From Pampus argenteus (lineage: Eukaryota > Chordata > Actinopteri > Scombriformes > Stromateidae), in contig CM072866.1 in assembly GCA_036937835.1 (NCBI GenBank), forward strand, positions 17,502,001-17,566,000: a stretch of DNA of 64,000 bases. Direction: 5' to 3'. Numbering within the stretch: position 1 is the first letter of the stretch; the number at the start of each line of letters is the position of its first letter. Both the position numbers and the translations under genes were made by a program. Shown piece after piece: positions 36,961-48,072 of this stretch. Below the pieces are notes generated by a model. It saw only the letters and a program-made list of their open reading frames with translations, had not been told where the DNA came from and did no database searches.

Positions 36961-39900
36961 GGGCCACAAGTGCAGCAGAGAACGTTTTTTTTGTTTTGTT
37001 TTTTTCAACTTTTTTTAGCCATTGTGGTTAAAATAATAGGAAACTATTTTTGAGAAGCTGACTATAAACACTGTAATAGTGTTAATGTCTTGAGTTAATT
37101 AATGAAACAGACAACTTTCTGAAAACCAGTTGAAGGTTTTAATCTGAAACTATTCCATTCTCCAGTCTGCCCCGAGATAACTTACTTTTTATATACGTAT
37201 CTGAGTATGTTGCATACATACATATTTTAACCTATGTTTTGTGCATATATAAATATTTTCTGGTTATAAAAAGGGTTATCGGGTTTGAGATAAAACGCGC
37301 TGTTTGAAGATGACAACTCTTCTGCCAAAAGCAGCTGTAACCGGTTCCAGATGTGATAATCAGGCCAGAAGATGGAGCACAATTATTCCAAATGAAACAT
37401 CCCATAGTACCTCAAATATTTTTAGCATTTATATCTTTCCTTTACTCCCAAACAGCAGTCAGTCTCTATAGTGTATATACCTGTAGTAAGTTTACATTAA
37501 CATGAATGCTTTTGTAGGAATATAAAGCAGGATCCAATTATGTTTTCAAAGGTTGCACAGTCATCAGTTATGACTTGATGCTTGACTCAGAGGTCCAGAT
37601 AGTGTGTTAAGCCGACATATGTGTTAAGCCTATATATTATGAAAATTTAAGGTTCTTGCCTTCCAACATATGCAGGAAGATCATGTTTAAGGACAAGCGC
37701 AGCTCGTTTGACAAGATGGCTACCTACATGTACAGGTACACTGCATGTGGTATTGATTACTACAGGCTAAATGGAGAGTCAAAACCAGGTACAGCGAATA
37801 TGATCAAGCAAACAGCTAGATAATGTAGTATGCAAAGGTAACTATACTTTCTTTTATACAAATTTAACATTGATTAAAAATAAAGTGAAGTCAAATTCAT
37901 TGAACAACAGGTGTTTCAGATACTGTATAAGGACACCAGGACCCCTTCACCTGCTGCCAACAATACTACATAATCAGTACAATAAGTTTCTTTTCTTGCG
38001 TTAGCCAGCTTTAATGCTCAACACCGAGTATTTAAAAAAAACATTTAACATTGGATCTGGGCCCTTCTTGGAACTCATCAGCTGCCCACTCCTTTAGCAT
38101 CTGCAGGAGAGTTGTCCATAATTATGATGGATTAGACTGCAGCTCTTTGTGCCTGTGCACTGCGATTGTTTTGCAGATGCTGTGGATGTGACATGCATTA
38201 ATAATAGAGGGAGGCAGAAAGAAATCAATGTTCTACTGGAATCACTGGAATCTATTTGCTTTTGGCAGGAGATTGCGGGGATGCAAAAATGAAACCATAA
38301 GCTCTGTTTTTTTGCTTGATCCTCTGTGGAGATCTTATTTCCATACATCACTTTTATTACTGGGAGCAGTTATGTTGTTATTAGACCGATAGCTCACCAA
38401 CTATAAAAAAATAAAAAGCTAGCTCTTCTCATAGCTTTGACAATGTCTCTAAATTGGAACTTTGTTTTAGCTTTATTCACCTACATTTTCAACACAGTCT
38501 AGTAATAGTGTTGACGTCATATATATTCAAATATAATTGAAATATTCGCCTGTATTTTTACACCTATCACTTGTTTTATGTTTTTCACCCTTGGAACCAA
38601 TAAACTGGTGGTGTGGGGGTATATTCTGTACTCATTATAACTTCATGACAAAGCTCACAATGCTAGATTTTAGGTCTAAAACTTGGAAACTGATTCGCAT
38701 TTGCATATTTGACATTACAAAGTGTTAAGGGTGAGGAAGGGTGATGCTGAACAGCTGACGAGTGGCTACTCGTCCCATCTACCATCTGGGATAGTTAATA
38801 TCCCAGCATCCTAGTGCCTTCAGTCAGCTAGACTTATGTTTTCTTTAACATTTTCTGTCCTATTGATATTCTAAATAATGAAAAATATGCAAATTGCGAG
38901 AAAACATTTTACTCTGCACTGCAAGGTACTAGGTGTAAAATGTGAACCTCTTTGCTGATTTGAATGGTTTTTGGTTCAGTTTTAACATTTGTAGTCACTG
39001 ACTATGCCGTTTGTTTTTCTAAGCTAAGTGATCGCATCAGTTCAAATTCGCTTCAGTACCTTTCATACCGCTGGACATTTTATGAGGGTTGTAGCTCAGC
39101 AGCCACTTGTTTGTGACACTTATCACATTATGTTTGTTTCTGTGGTTTTCACAGACTTTAAATAAGCTTACAATAAGGAGTAGGAGTAACAATACTTCCA
39201 GTCATTAGTTAGTCCCTGCAGGATTTTCTCAGTAGTTTTTGTGATTATTGCAGCCAAAAATGCAGCAGCTTTTCTCAAATATTGTGGTATAATTTGCTTT
39301 GTTTTTGTGTACTTTTTGCCGTAAAATTCAGGAATTGGGAAAAATTGCAAGCAAAGGAAAATAATGTATTTTTTACTACCAATAAAGAGACACATGTAAT
39401 CACTTCCTTCAATAAATAGCATTCTGCATATGACAGAAACTACTAGCTTCATTTCATTTGGGCTTCAAGTTATAAAAAAAAGGAAATACTGTACATGAGT
39501 TCATTTTATAAACCTTTGTTAAATAAACTTTCACCTCAATATTAGCACCAAATAAAATCTGTAAATAATGCCTTTCCATAACATCAAAATATAGTTTCTA
39601 ATGCTTTGCGGTAGAAAAGTGACCAGTTAAGATTTCTACTTTAGGTCTACCCCAATGTTACAAGGAGTACAAACAGCTTCCCTCCACTGTCATGCAAATC
39701 ATTTGGGAATTGATTTGCACAGTCTATAAAGTGATTTTTGTTGTCAAGTGAGATTTGTTCATCTTCCATTTGACTGCACAAATGGTTTATTGATTTGGTC
39801 ATCTCATGTGGAAATGTTGTGCAAAACTCTTAAATATTGCAAAGATTTCTTGAATTTGTGTTTAATAAAGTCTAAATTTCCTGGGAGGAATTTGTGAGGG

Positions 39901-41192
39901 GAGTTCTACCTTTAAAAGCTACTGATTCAGTCGGTGGCAATGATGATGATTCAGTGTTGTCAGGACAGTTTGAAGATTTTGCGCTGAAGATTTACTATGT
40001 GCTAAACACTACAGTACACTCATGTATGAGGCATTTAACAGAAGAACGTTTCCTATTCAAATGATTGGGGAAGTTGTCTCTTGGACCCTACATGCTGGTT
40101 TGCATGTTTGTGTCGCAGCATTACAGAGATAAAAGAGATGTCAAACACAGCTGCCCTGGATGGATACATATTGCACACTATGTTTGTCAAGGAAAGACAC
40201 TATTATGGAGGCTGATTGAACACCAATTGGCTGTGGAAAAAAATGTGCAGTCATAGCACATTCCTAATGTTCCTTCATGTTTTTTCACCTGCATAAAATG
40301 TTTATGGGTGATAGTGGGCATTTGACATATGGTGGTATTTGTAGATTTACTATCCACATATAAGAACAGGAAGTCACAGCTTCCAGTTAGAGATAAGAGT
40401 GTTCAAAAGGAAACACATATTGCATGCGCTCATGATAGTGGGCACTGAAACAAGTTTTACCTTCAGGACACCTATTGTCAAGCTGTGTGTTAAGTTTAAA
40501 AAAGGTGACTCACAGTCCACTGTCAAGCAACAAATCCTGTGAAAATCGCTACTCTGTATTTCCATCCCCTTGCTCATTTCCTACTTGCTATCTCGTCTTT
40601 AGGTGATTGAGGGATGAAGTCAAGATGAATCTATTGCTACATGATTGTGTTGCCAGCTGATACACATATCATCTGCCGACCATCCACTCACTCTTTTGAA
40701 TATTTATTAAATACTGATATTCATAAACCATAATCTTAACATTAATTCAGGGCAGTAAAGTTTTTAGTCCACCATAGCTTGACCATATAAATAAGATGTA
40801 ATTGCTGTAATTCCTTGCTATCTAACCAGCTTCATAATGAAGAAATTTGCATAGAAACAAACAAGCAAGCAAGTATGTTGGAGGTTTGTCATGCTATATG
40901 TACACTACATATTTGACCGGATGGTTATTCGTATTTATTGTCAAATGCATGTCCTGTCCCTAATGCATCCACTATGTGTAGATGCATTAGCATATATTAG
41001 TGTGAACAGAGATTTTCTTCAACAGGTCAAGTTAAAAAATCAGCACAGCAGTTTGCATTAGAACGTGCTGTTTATTGTATTTGAAAATGAGAAAAAATTA
41101 AAGAGAAAACTGTACTGGTAACTAAATACTTGTCTTTCTGCCTTGTAGGACGGACAGAGGGCAGCCCTGTGGATGGACTCTGAGCAGGCCAG

Positions 41193-44136
41193 ATGGAAAC
41201 AGAACAAGCCAGACATGAGACGGAAGAAAATCTGATATTAGCACAATTTGGCGCATCTCATAACATCTCTAACAAACTCCAGAATGGAGGCCAGTCGTCA
41301 GAGGGAGATTCTCTGCAAATCACTGGGGACACAAACTGGAACCATTTTAAGACCAGCACAGGTGCCATCTCCATGAAAAGGCACAGGGAGAACGGCAACA
41401 GCCCAGCTCCAGGGCAAGGGCTGTTTGATCAGGGATCCTTCATGATGAATAGAGAGTTGATGAATGGCGATTTGAAGCATGCACTCACTGAGCAGCCCTT
41501 ACTGGTTCATCAGCCCAAGAAACTTAAAGTAGTTTCGGAGATGAAAGGAAATGACGATATGAGCTCCAGTTTGGTGGAAAACTTTTCTGAGTTGACAAAA
41601 GCAACAGAATTTGAATGCAATGCCCCACAGACAGACATTAAGTTAGACAGGAGGAATTGTAATTTTCCTAATGGAGATATTTTCTGTTTACCAAGGACTA
41701 AACAAATTTCGATTCCAAACGGTGCTGTATCACCCCCCTCAACTATAGAAAGCACTCAAGGTGATCTTTTAGAGAAAACTTTGTCTCAGTATTATCCTGA
41801 GCAAGTGTCAATTGCCCCACAAACATCTGGGCCAAAACTAGATGCTGTCAATGGTTCACTGGCAAATAAAATGCCCAATGAAGGTGCTCAACCTCCCTCT
41901 TTAACCTCAGGATTTCCCAGTACAGCTCAGATGCCACATTCACAGCAACAGCAGCCTGGTGCATCTGGCAATACTGAAGGAGGCAACAATTATAACTCTG
42001 TCAACTATGTAGTGAATGGATACTCCAACACTTATGGAGTAGACCAGCAGCAGCAACAACAGCAGCAGAAGCAGCGTCCACCATCTTACTCTGGTCAGGA
42101 GCTGTCTCTCGGTCAGCTGCCGGGCATGATCCCACCTACAAATACTGGCAATAGCTCACAACAACCTCAGAATGGCTCAGAGTGTTATCCAGATGACACA
42201 AATCCTCAAGGTATATATGAGAAAGCCAATCAGAAGTTTAACCATAACTCTTTTCTGGAGCGCAGTTCTCCTCTACAGGCACCAGATGTAGGTGGATATG
42301 GGCCCTTTCCTAACTCTGGAATACAGAAGATGGGGCAAATCGATGAACCTACGTCTGGTCAGCATCAGCAACATGGCACTGACACGGGCCACCAGTATGG
42401 GATTCAACCCCAAAACTTTCAACAAAATGTTGGAAACCCACGCGGAACTGACGGTACAGGTGCTATGTTGCCCAATCTTCAGCAACCACGTCATGCTGGG
42501 TTAGAAAATGGGATGGATAACTCGTCTCAGCAGACAACCAACTTATCATGTTCGACTCCCCACCAGAGAAGTTGGATAGAGCTGAACTCTTCACATTCCC
42601 AGCAGCAACCAGTAAGTGGCCCTACATCATCCCAGGCACAAGAGCAGGGCATGTGGAGGGGCTTCCCTGCTAAGCCTCACTCAGAGCAGCAGACAACTAA
42701 CCCCCAGGTTCACGGCCAGATGTTGGAGCCAAACCAAGTGCAAAGGTTCCAGACACAGGGAGTTTTCACAGATAGCAGCCAGGGGTCTAAGAGCTTCCAG
42801 CAGCAACAACAGGACTGTCTCCCAGCCCAAACGCACTGTGCCTCAGCCCAGCACAACACTGCCCCTGAGTGGCAGCAATCAAATTCTAAAGCACCTCAAA
42901 TGCAGCAGCCTCTACCCCAGAAACTAACTGAGCAACGTAACTTCCCCCAAAATCAACAGGCAGACAGCCGCTATCGCTCCCCCATGCAGTCAGAGCACTT
43001 ATGTGATGACCCTGATCTGCAGGATATATTGTCACCCGGGTTTTTAGCAACACAGCAACAACAGCACTGTAATTTTCAACGTCCACTGTCCCACCCACCA
43101 CAATTTGAAGGGCAGCAACTGAAGTCTCCGAATTATAGACCTCACAGTCAACCTCAGCCAGGTCAGCAGCAGCTTCAACCCAACTCTGCTCAAAGCAGCA
43201 ACCAACACATTCAGCACGGTGACCATGCAACATTCAGCTACAGTAACACAACAGAGATGCAACAACTACAACAAAAGCAAAGGCAGTATTCTCCAAACTC
43301 AGGCAGCAGTAACCTCAAGCAATTTCAACCACAGCGGCCTAACAACCACTGCCACCAGCCCAACCACGTGGACTTCCCCCAGACCTCTACACAGTCACAA
43401 CCTCACTTATCACAAGGTGCGTTAACCCAACAGGTATCAACACAGATGTATCTTAAAGCTGAACAGCAGCTAAAGACATCATGCACTCAGTTCCAAAGGG
43501 GACCTCGACTACCTCTGGGACCTATAGGTCCCCATGGAGACTTTCAGAGGCACGCAGCCCTGCGTATGCATCTGTTACAAAGGCAAGAGCGCCAGGGCCC
43601 TCCTCATCCCCCTCAAAGCACTAGTGACGACAAACATAGCCTGAGAGCTATAAAAATGGAAAACGGACCCAGATTTGAGCTGCCTCCTTCACAGCAGCAG
43701 GAGCAGCAGTTACAGATGCGAGAGCCAGGCATGGGTGGACTACAAGTCAAACAGGAGAATCAACAGTCCTTGTGTGAGCAAAGTAAGAGGCAGGGCAGCA
43801 TCTTGGCATCTATGGAACAAACCCTGAGGCAGTATCAGCTTTCACCTGTGTTTGAGAAGAAATCCCTTGTTGTCAATTCATCAAATAAAGTCAGAGTGGA
43901 ATCTTTCGGTCCTGTCACAGTCTTGTCAACCAAAACTGACCTCAGTGGAATGGAATCATCGGGAGCAGCCCCAGCCACTGTAGGTCTAAAAAAGCCACCT
44001 GATTCCACCCCTAAGAAGGAAAACCTCCTACCATGCTTTATAGAATCTCCAATGAAGCTATTGGATACCCCTATAAAGAATCTCCTAGATACCCCCATGA
44101 AAACACAATATGACATTGCATCCTGCCACTGTGTTG
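41193..44136 (+). CDS. TET2: TET2 large first coding exon
   Basis: It encodes 981 residues plus one base (V-G|AA-Q junction, GTGTTG|GTGAGT). The acceptor is at 41147-41148, so 44 nt of leader precede the ATG. The protein is low-complexity, rich in Q, S, P and N, with a nine-Q run coded at about 42042-42069. The conserved stretch [20 protein letters not shown] near the end leads into the Cys-rich domain. Open frames on the other strand here are shadows. Confidence 0.96.
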
Positions 44137-47100
44137 GTGAGTCTCCTAATGATTGGTTGTGAAACATGACTGATCAGTTGGTGTGTAAATATTAATGTAT
44201 GTTCTTTTATTATATTTAGAACAAATCAGTGAGAAGGATGAAGGCCCATACTACACTCATTTGGGGTCAGCCGCTAGTGTTCCTGGTATACGGGAAGTGA
44301 TGGAGAAAAGGTTAATAAATTAAATTAAATTTGAAAAATTACAGAAAAAATGGACTGCATTACATACCAACTGAGTACATGTATGTACTTTAATGCTTCG
44401 GTTTTGCTTTGAAGGTCTGGATTAACTGGTCGTGCCATCAGGATTGAGAAAGTACTATACACCGGCAAAGAAGGAAAAAGTACACAGGGGTGTCCCATAG
44501 CCAAATGGGTAAGAGCTACTTTTGTATTTTCAACTTAAGAAGTGGGCAAATCAGCTCTCCTCATATTTGCTTCAAATATCTGCATGTGTACAAATTCCTA
44601 TACCCGTCATGTTGTAGGTGATCCGCCGATCCAGTGTAGAAGAAAAGATACTGGTGTTGGTACGGGAACGTGCTGGTCACAAATGTGACACAGCCTGCAT
44701 CATTGTGGTAATCTTGATCTGGGAGGGCATCCTGCCCAGTGTGGCTGACCGCCTCTACCTCGAGCTAAGTGAAACTCTAACAAAGCATGGAGCCCTAACC
44801 CAGAGACGCTGCGCTCTCAATGAGGAGTAAGTTGCAATAAAAACAAAATCTAGCTACAGTAATTTTCATAGTCAAGCATAGATGAGTGAGGATGATCACT
44901 ATAATTGTTTTTATTATACAGATTCCTTTTTGTTCTCAAGGTGATTTTTCTAATGATTACGTGTATGTTTGTATCAAAACTTTAAAGCATGTATCAAACA
45001 CTGATTTAAACTGGGTAACAATGGCTTATTTAAATTATTGTCCTCCCTCTTTAGGAGGACCTGTGCATGCCAGGGGTTAAATCCTGAAGCCTGTGGAGCA
45101 TCTTTCTCTTTTGGTTGCTCCTGGAGCATGTACTACAATGGCTGCAAGTTTGCCCGGAGCAAAATCCCAAGAAAATTCAAGCTACTAGGAGACGATGTAA
45201 AAGAGGTATTTCATGTAATTAGAAAAAAAATATCACAAGGTTATTACAGTAACTTAATACTGTCAAATATTGTTTTTCAGGAAGAGAAACTGGAGCACAA
45301 CTTTCAAAATCTGGCAACCTTATTGGGTCCTTTGTATAAAACATTGGCACCTGAGGCTTATGGGAACCAGGTGAGGGTATATGGACATATAGACTGCTTG
45401 TTTAGCTTCATCCACAACTTAATATAATAACTTAATTTTTTTACTTTAATAATTAAAATACAGTACCAGTCAAACGTTTGAACACACCTTCATATACCCT
45501 TGAATGAGAAAGTGTATCAAAACTTTTGGTGTACTGTATATTATCAAAATGTCCTGTTTCTTAAAGGTATGAATGCATTCTTTTCAGATCAAATATAAAT
45601 CAATCATGTGAGTGATGTAACTTGCACGCATGAACTCTTAAAGTACATTTGCTGAAATTATCTACATGATAAAGTAGTTTTGTTATGAGTTCCCATCTAT
45701 ACTGTTTAGTGACCTAGAGACACTTAATATCTTATTCAAATTTACCTCCTGTTTTTCCTGGACACAGGTGGAACATGAACACAGGGCAACAGATTGTCGT
45801 CTGGGGCTCAAGGAGGGTCGTCCCTTCTCTGGGGTCACTGCTTGTCTGGATTTCTGTGCCCATGCTCATAGGGACCTCCACAACATGCAGGGTGGCAGCA
45901 CTGTGGTAAGCAGAATCTGAGAAGCATATATATATTGCTAAGTATGTTGTACATGTGTAAGAATGAAACAGATACAGAGACTTTAACTGCACATCAAGCT
46001 AGTCTTTAATGTTCAAATCATGGCTTTAAAATATATACTGTGTATAATAAAAGGCAGACCTTACGTGCTAATGTCTGTGTGTGATATCAAACAAAACAAA
46101 CAAAAAACTAACTGCTTGTCCAATGTCTTTCCAGGTGTGTACTTTAACAAGGGAGGATAATCGAGAGATTGGAAAGATACCAGATGATGAGCAGCTCCAT
46201 GTCCTGCCACTTTATAAGGCTTCCAACACTGATGAATTTGGTAGTGAGGAGGGCCAGCAAGAGAAAATCAAGTCAGGTGCCATCCAAGTCCTCAGTGCCT
46301 TCCGCCGCCAGGTGCGCATGCTTGCAGAGCCTGCCAAGTCTTGCCGCCAAAAGAAGCTGGATGCTAAGAAGGCAGCTGCCAACAAGAATGCTATGCTGGA
46401 CAACAACAATGATAAGGCAGAGAAGGCCCTCCTGGCCAAGTCAAAAGCCAGCACTTATGAGAATAACATTCAGAGCACTCCCACGACAGGTAAAGTGATA
46501 TTTATTCCAACACTTTATAAATGGCAAACATTTGATTGCTTTGTAGGGACATACTGCAAACATACTATCTTAACACTGAAAAACCTGAGAGCAATACATT
46601 TACAAAATTTTAGTCTTACATTATTGGAAATTTGTGTATTTTTTCTTCTGCTATCTTCTGCTACTAAGGCCTTTATCTTTTGGGATTTTTTCCCCCCAGG
46701 ATATATTCCAGGTGCTATGGGAGCAACCCTACAGTCAAGTCATCCAACACATCACCTGGGGGCCAATCCCCGGCAACTACAGCAGCAACAGCACCAGAGC
46801 ATTCTTCCATCTTATCCTGGGGTAACAAATGCATCTAGCTACCCCAGGTTCCCCAACCATCCTGGGTCTTTTCCAAGCACTTCCAAGCCAGGCAGCATGT
46901 ATCCCCATCAGCCACCAACACCAGCAAGCCCTTACCCCTCCCCGCTCCAGGTACCAAACTCTTACATTAATGGATCAAATCGTCCATACCCAGGCTATCA
47001 ATGTAATGGAGGAATGCCCCTTGACAACTACCATCCTTATTATGCTTCAAACCCAAAGCACCTGGACATGTATCGACAACAGCGACCAGCGCTTTACTCA

Positions 47101-48072
47101 GAGCAGCAGTATGGTGTACATCAACGTTATGAGGTCAATTATCCACCAAGATATGCTGAGCCAGGTTTACAGGTCAATGGTTACAATGCATGCAACATGA
47201 GGCCAGTTCACCCTATGAGACCTTACTCCCCTTACGGGCCTAATGGTAGCTCAGACCCACAGTTTATGGACACCCTCTCAAGAGCACCCTCAGCTCATGG
47301 AAGTCTAGACTATACGGCTGCTGTGAGCAAAGGCAATCAGTTTGGAGGGTACCCAAATCCATACCTCTCTCGGAACCCTCAAATCTTGCCCCCAGGCCAA
47401 GATCCTTTTCATATGCAAATCAAGACAGAGATGGGCATGCCTGGCCCACAGGTGCTTGCTGCTCAGTTAAGTGGTGGGTGTTTAAACCCTGAAACACAGT
47501 CAGGGGTAGGTCTACCCAATGGGAGCCTTTTGGGATCTGGTATTAAGCAGGAGCCTGGAACACCACAGACACCCACAACCCCACAAAAGCCAGAAATGTG
47601 GTCAGACAATGAGCACAACTTCTTGGACCCCGATATTGGTGGTGTGGCAGTGGCACCTAGCCATGGTTCAGTCCTCATCGAGTGCGCTAAACGGGAGCTC
47701 CATGCCACGACACCCCTTACAAACCCAGATCGCAACCACCCAACACGCATCTCCTTGGTCTTCTACCAGCACAAAAATATGAATGAGGCCAAGCATGGTC
47801 TGGCACTGTGGGAAGCAAAGATGGCAGAAAAGGCTCGAGAGAAGGAGGAAGATGCAGAGAGGAATGGTGGTGAGGGGACACCAAGCAAGGGCAGCAAGAA
47901 GGGGGTAAAGCGTGAGCATCAGGAATCATCAGAAACCACCGGAGAGCCTCCTTACAAGCGTTTTATCCAGGCACTCATGGAGGGGTCCTTGTCATGCACA
48001 ACAAACAGCTATGTCAGTACATCTCCGTACGCCTTCACCAAGGTCACAGGGCCTTACAGTCAGTTTGTGTAG
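41193..48072 (+). CDS. TET2: TET2, methylcytosine dioxygenase (nine coding exons)
   Basis: TET2 is a nuclear Fe(II)/2-oxoglutarate dioxygenase that oxidises 5-methylcytosine to 5hmC, 5fC and 5caC. The exons are 41193-44136, 44220-44310, 44415-44508, 44618-44826, 45055-45205, 45281-45370, 45768-45905, 46135-46489 and 46700-48072. They join in frame to 1814 residues, against about 2002 in human. The N-terminal half is Q-rich and poorly conserved, apart from motifs such as [11 protein letters not shown] and [13 protein letters not shown]. The Cys-rich and double-stranded beta-helix domains begin near residue 950. Iron ligands are H1227 and D1229 (AHAHRDLH) and H1692 (RELHATTPL); 2-oxoglutarate contacts are R1707 and S1709 (HPTRIS). 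No CXXC domain is present, as expected for TET2. The ATG matches the human start, and the leader sequence just before it also looks conserved. The second exon's donor is weak (AG|GTTAAT), but the frame requires it. Confidence 0.97.
44220..45370 (+). CDS. TET2: TET2 Cys-rich domain exons (five small exons)
   Basis: Exons of 91, 94, 209, 151 and 90 nt carry the zinc-binding Cys-rich region: [69 protein letters not shown] and [16 protein letters not shown]. Introns between them are short (83 to about 230 nt). All acceptors are AG and all donors GT. The second intron begins with the unusual GTTAAT. Confidence 0.95.
45459..45540. mobile_element. Short Tc1/mariner-type hairpin element in TET2 intron
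   Basis: ACAGTACCAGTCAAACGTTTG at one end and an imperfect reverse complement ending GTACTGTA at the other give an 80-bp hairpin. The ACAGTACCAGTCAAA... ACACACCTT phrase is typical of short non-autonomous Tc1-like elements in teleosts as I know them. It lies in the intron after 45370 and has no coding capacity. Confidence 0.6.
45768..46489 (+). CDS. TET2: TET2 catalytic exons with HxD iron motif
   Basis: Exon 45768-45905 (138 nt) encodes [20 protein letters not shown] and [11 protein letters not shown], supplying iron ligands H1227 and D1229. Exon 46135-46489 (355 nt) encodes [24 protein letters not shown] and [19 protein letters not shown]. It ends in STPTT-G at a GTAAAG donor. Both agree closely with remembered human TET2. 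Confidence 0.95.
46490..46699 (+). other. In-frame, stop-free last intron of TET2
   Basis: The intron is 210 nt, a multiple of three. Read in the TET2 frame it contains no stop codon, so the frame runs unbroken from 46135 to the gene's stop. Retention would insert 70 residues, with a hydrophobic segment ([19 protein letters not shown]), into the beta-helix insert. Its GTAAAG donor and T/C-rich acceptor look functional. Confidence 0.8.
46700..48072 (+). CDS. TET2: TET2 last coding exon
   Basis: This exon encodes the low-complexity P/Y/N-rich insert of the beta-helix, then the conserved end. [20 protein letters not shown] and [20 protein letters not shown] supply iron ligand H1692. [20 protein letters not shown] supplies the 2-oxoglutarate contacts, and [20 protein letters not shown] follows. 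It ends [16 protein letters not shown] and TAG at 48070-48072. The acceptor follows a TTTTTTCCCCCC tract. Confidence 0.96.

Larger units (their letters stand above)
23448..41148 (+). other. TET2 intron 1 (within 5'UTR)
   Basis: A 17.7-kb intron bounded by GTGAGA and a TTTCTGCCTTGTAG acceptor. Human has an additional untranslated exon in this interval; I did not recognise a counterpart. Contents include (TA)n at 24048-24067, (GA)n at 26720-26742, (AT)n at 28783-28808 and (GA)n at 32976-33015. Three candidate regulatory blocks are listed separately. No other gene was recognised. Confidence 0.6.
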
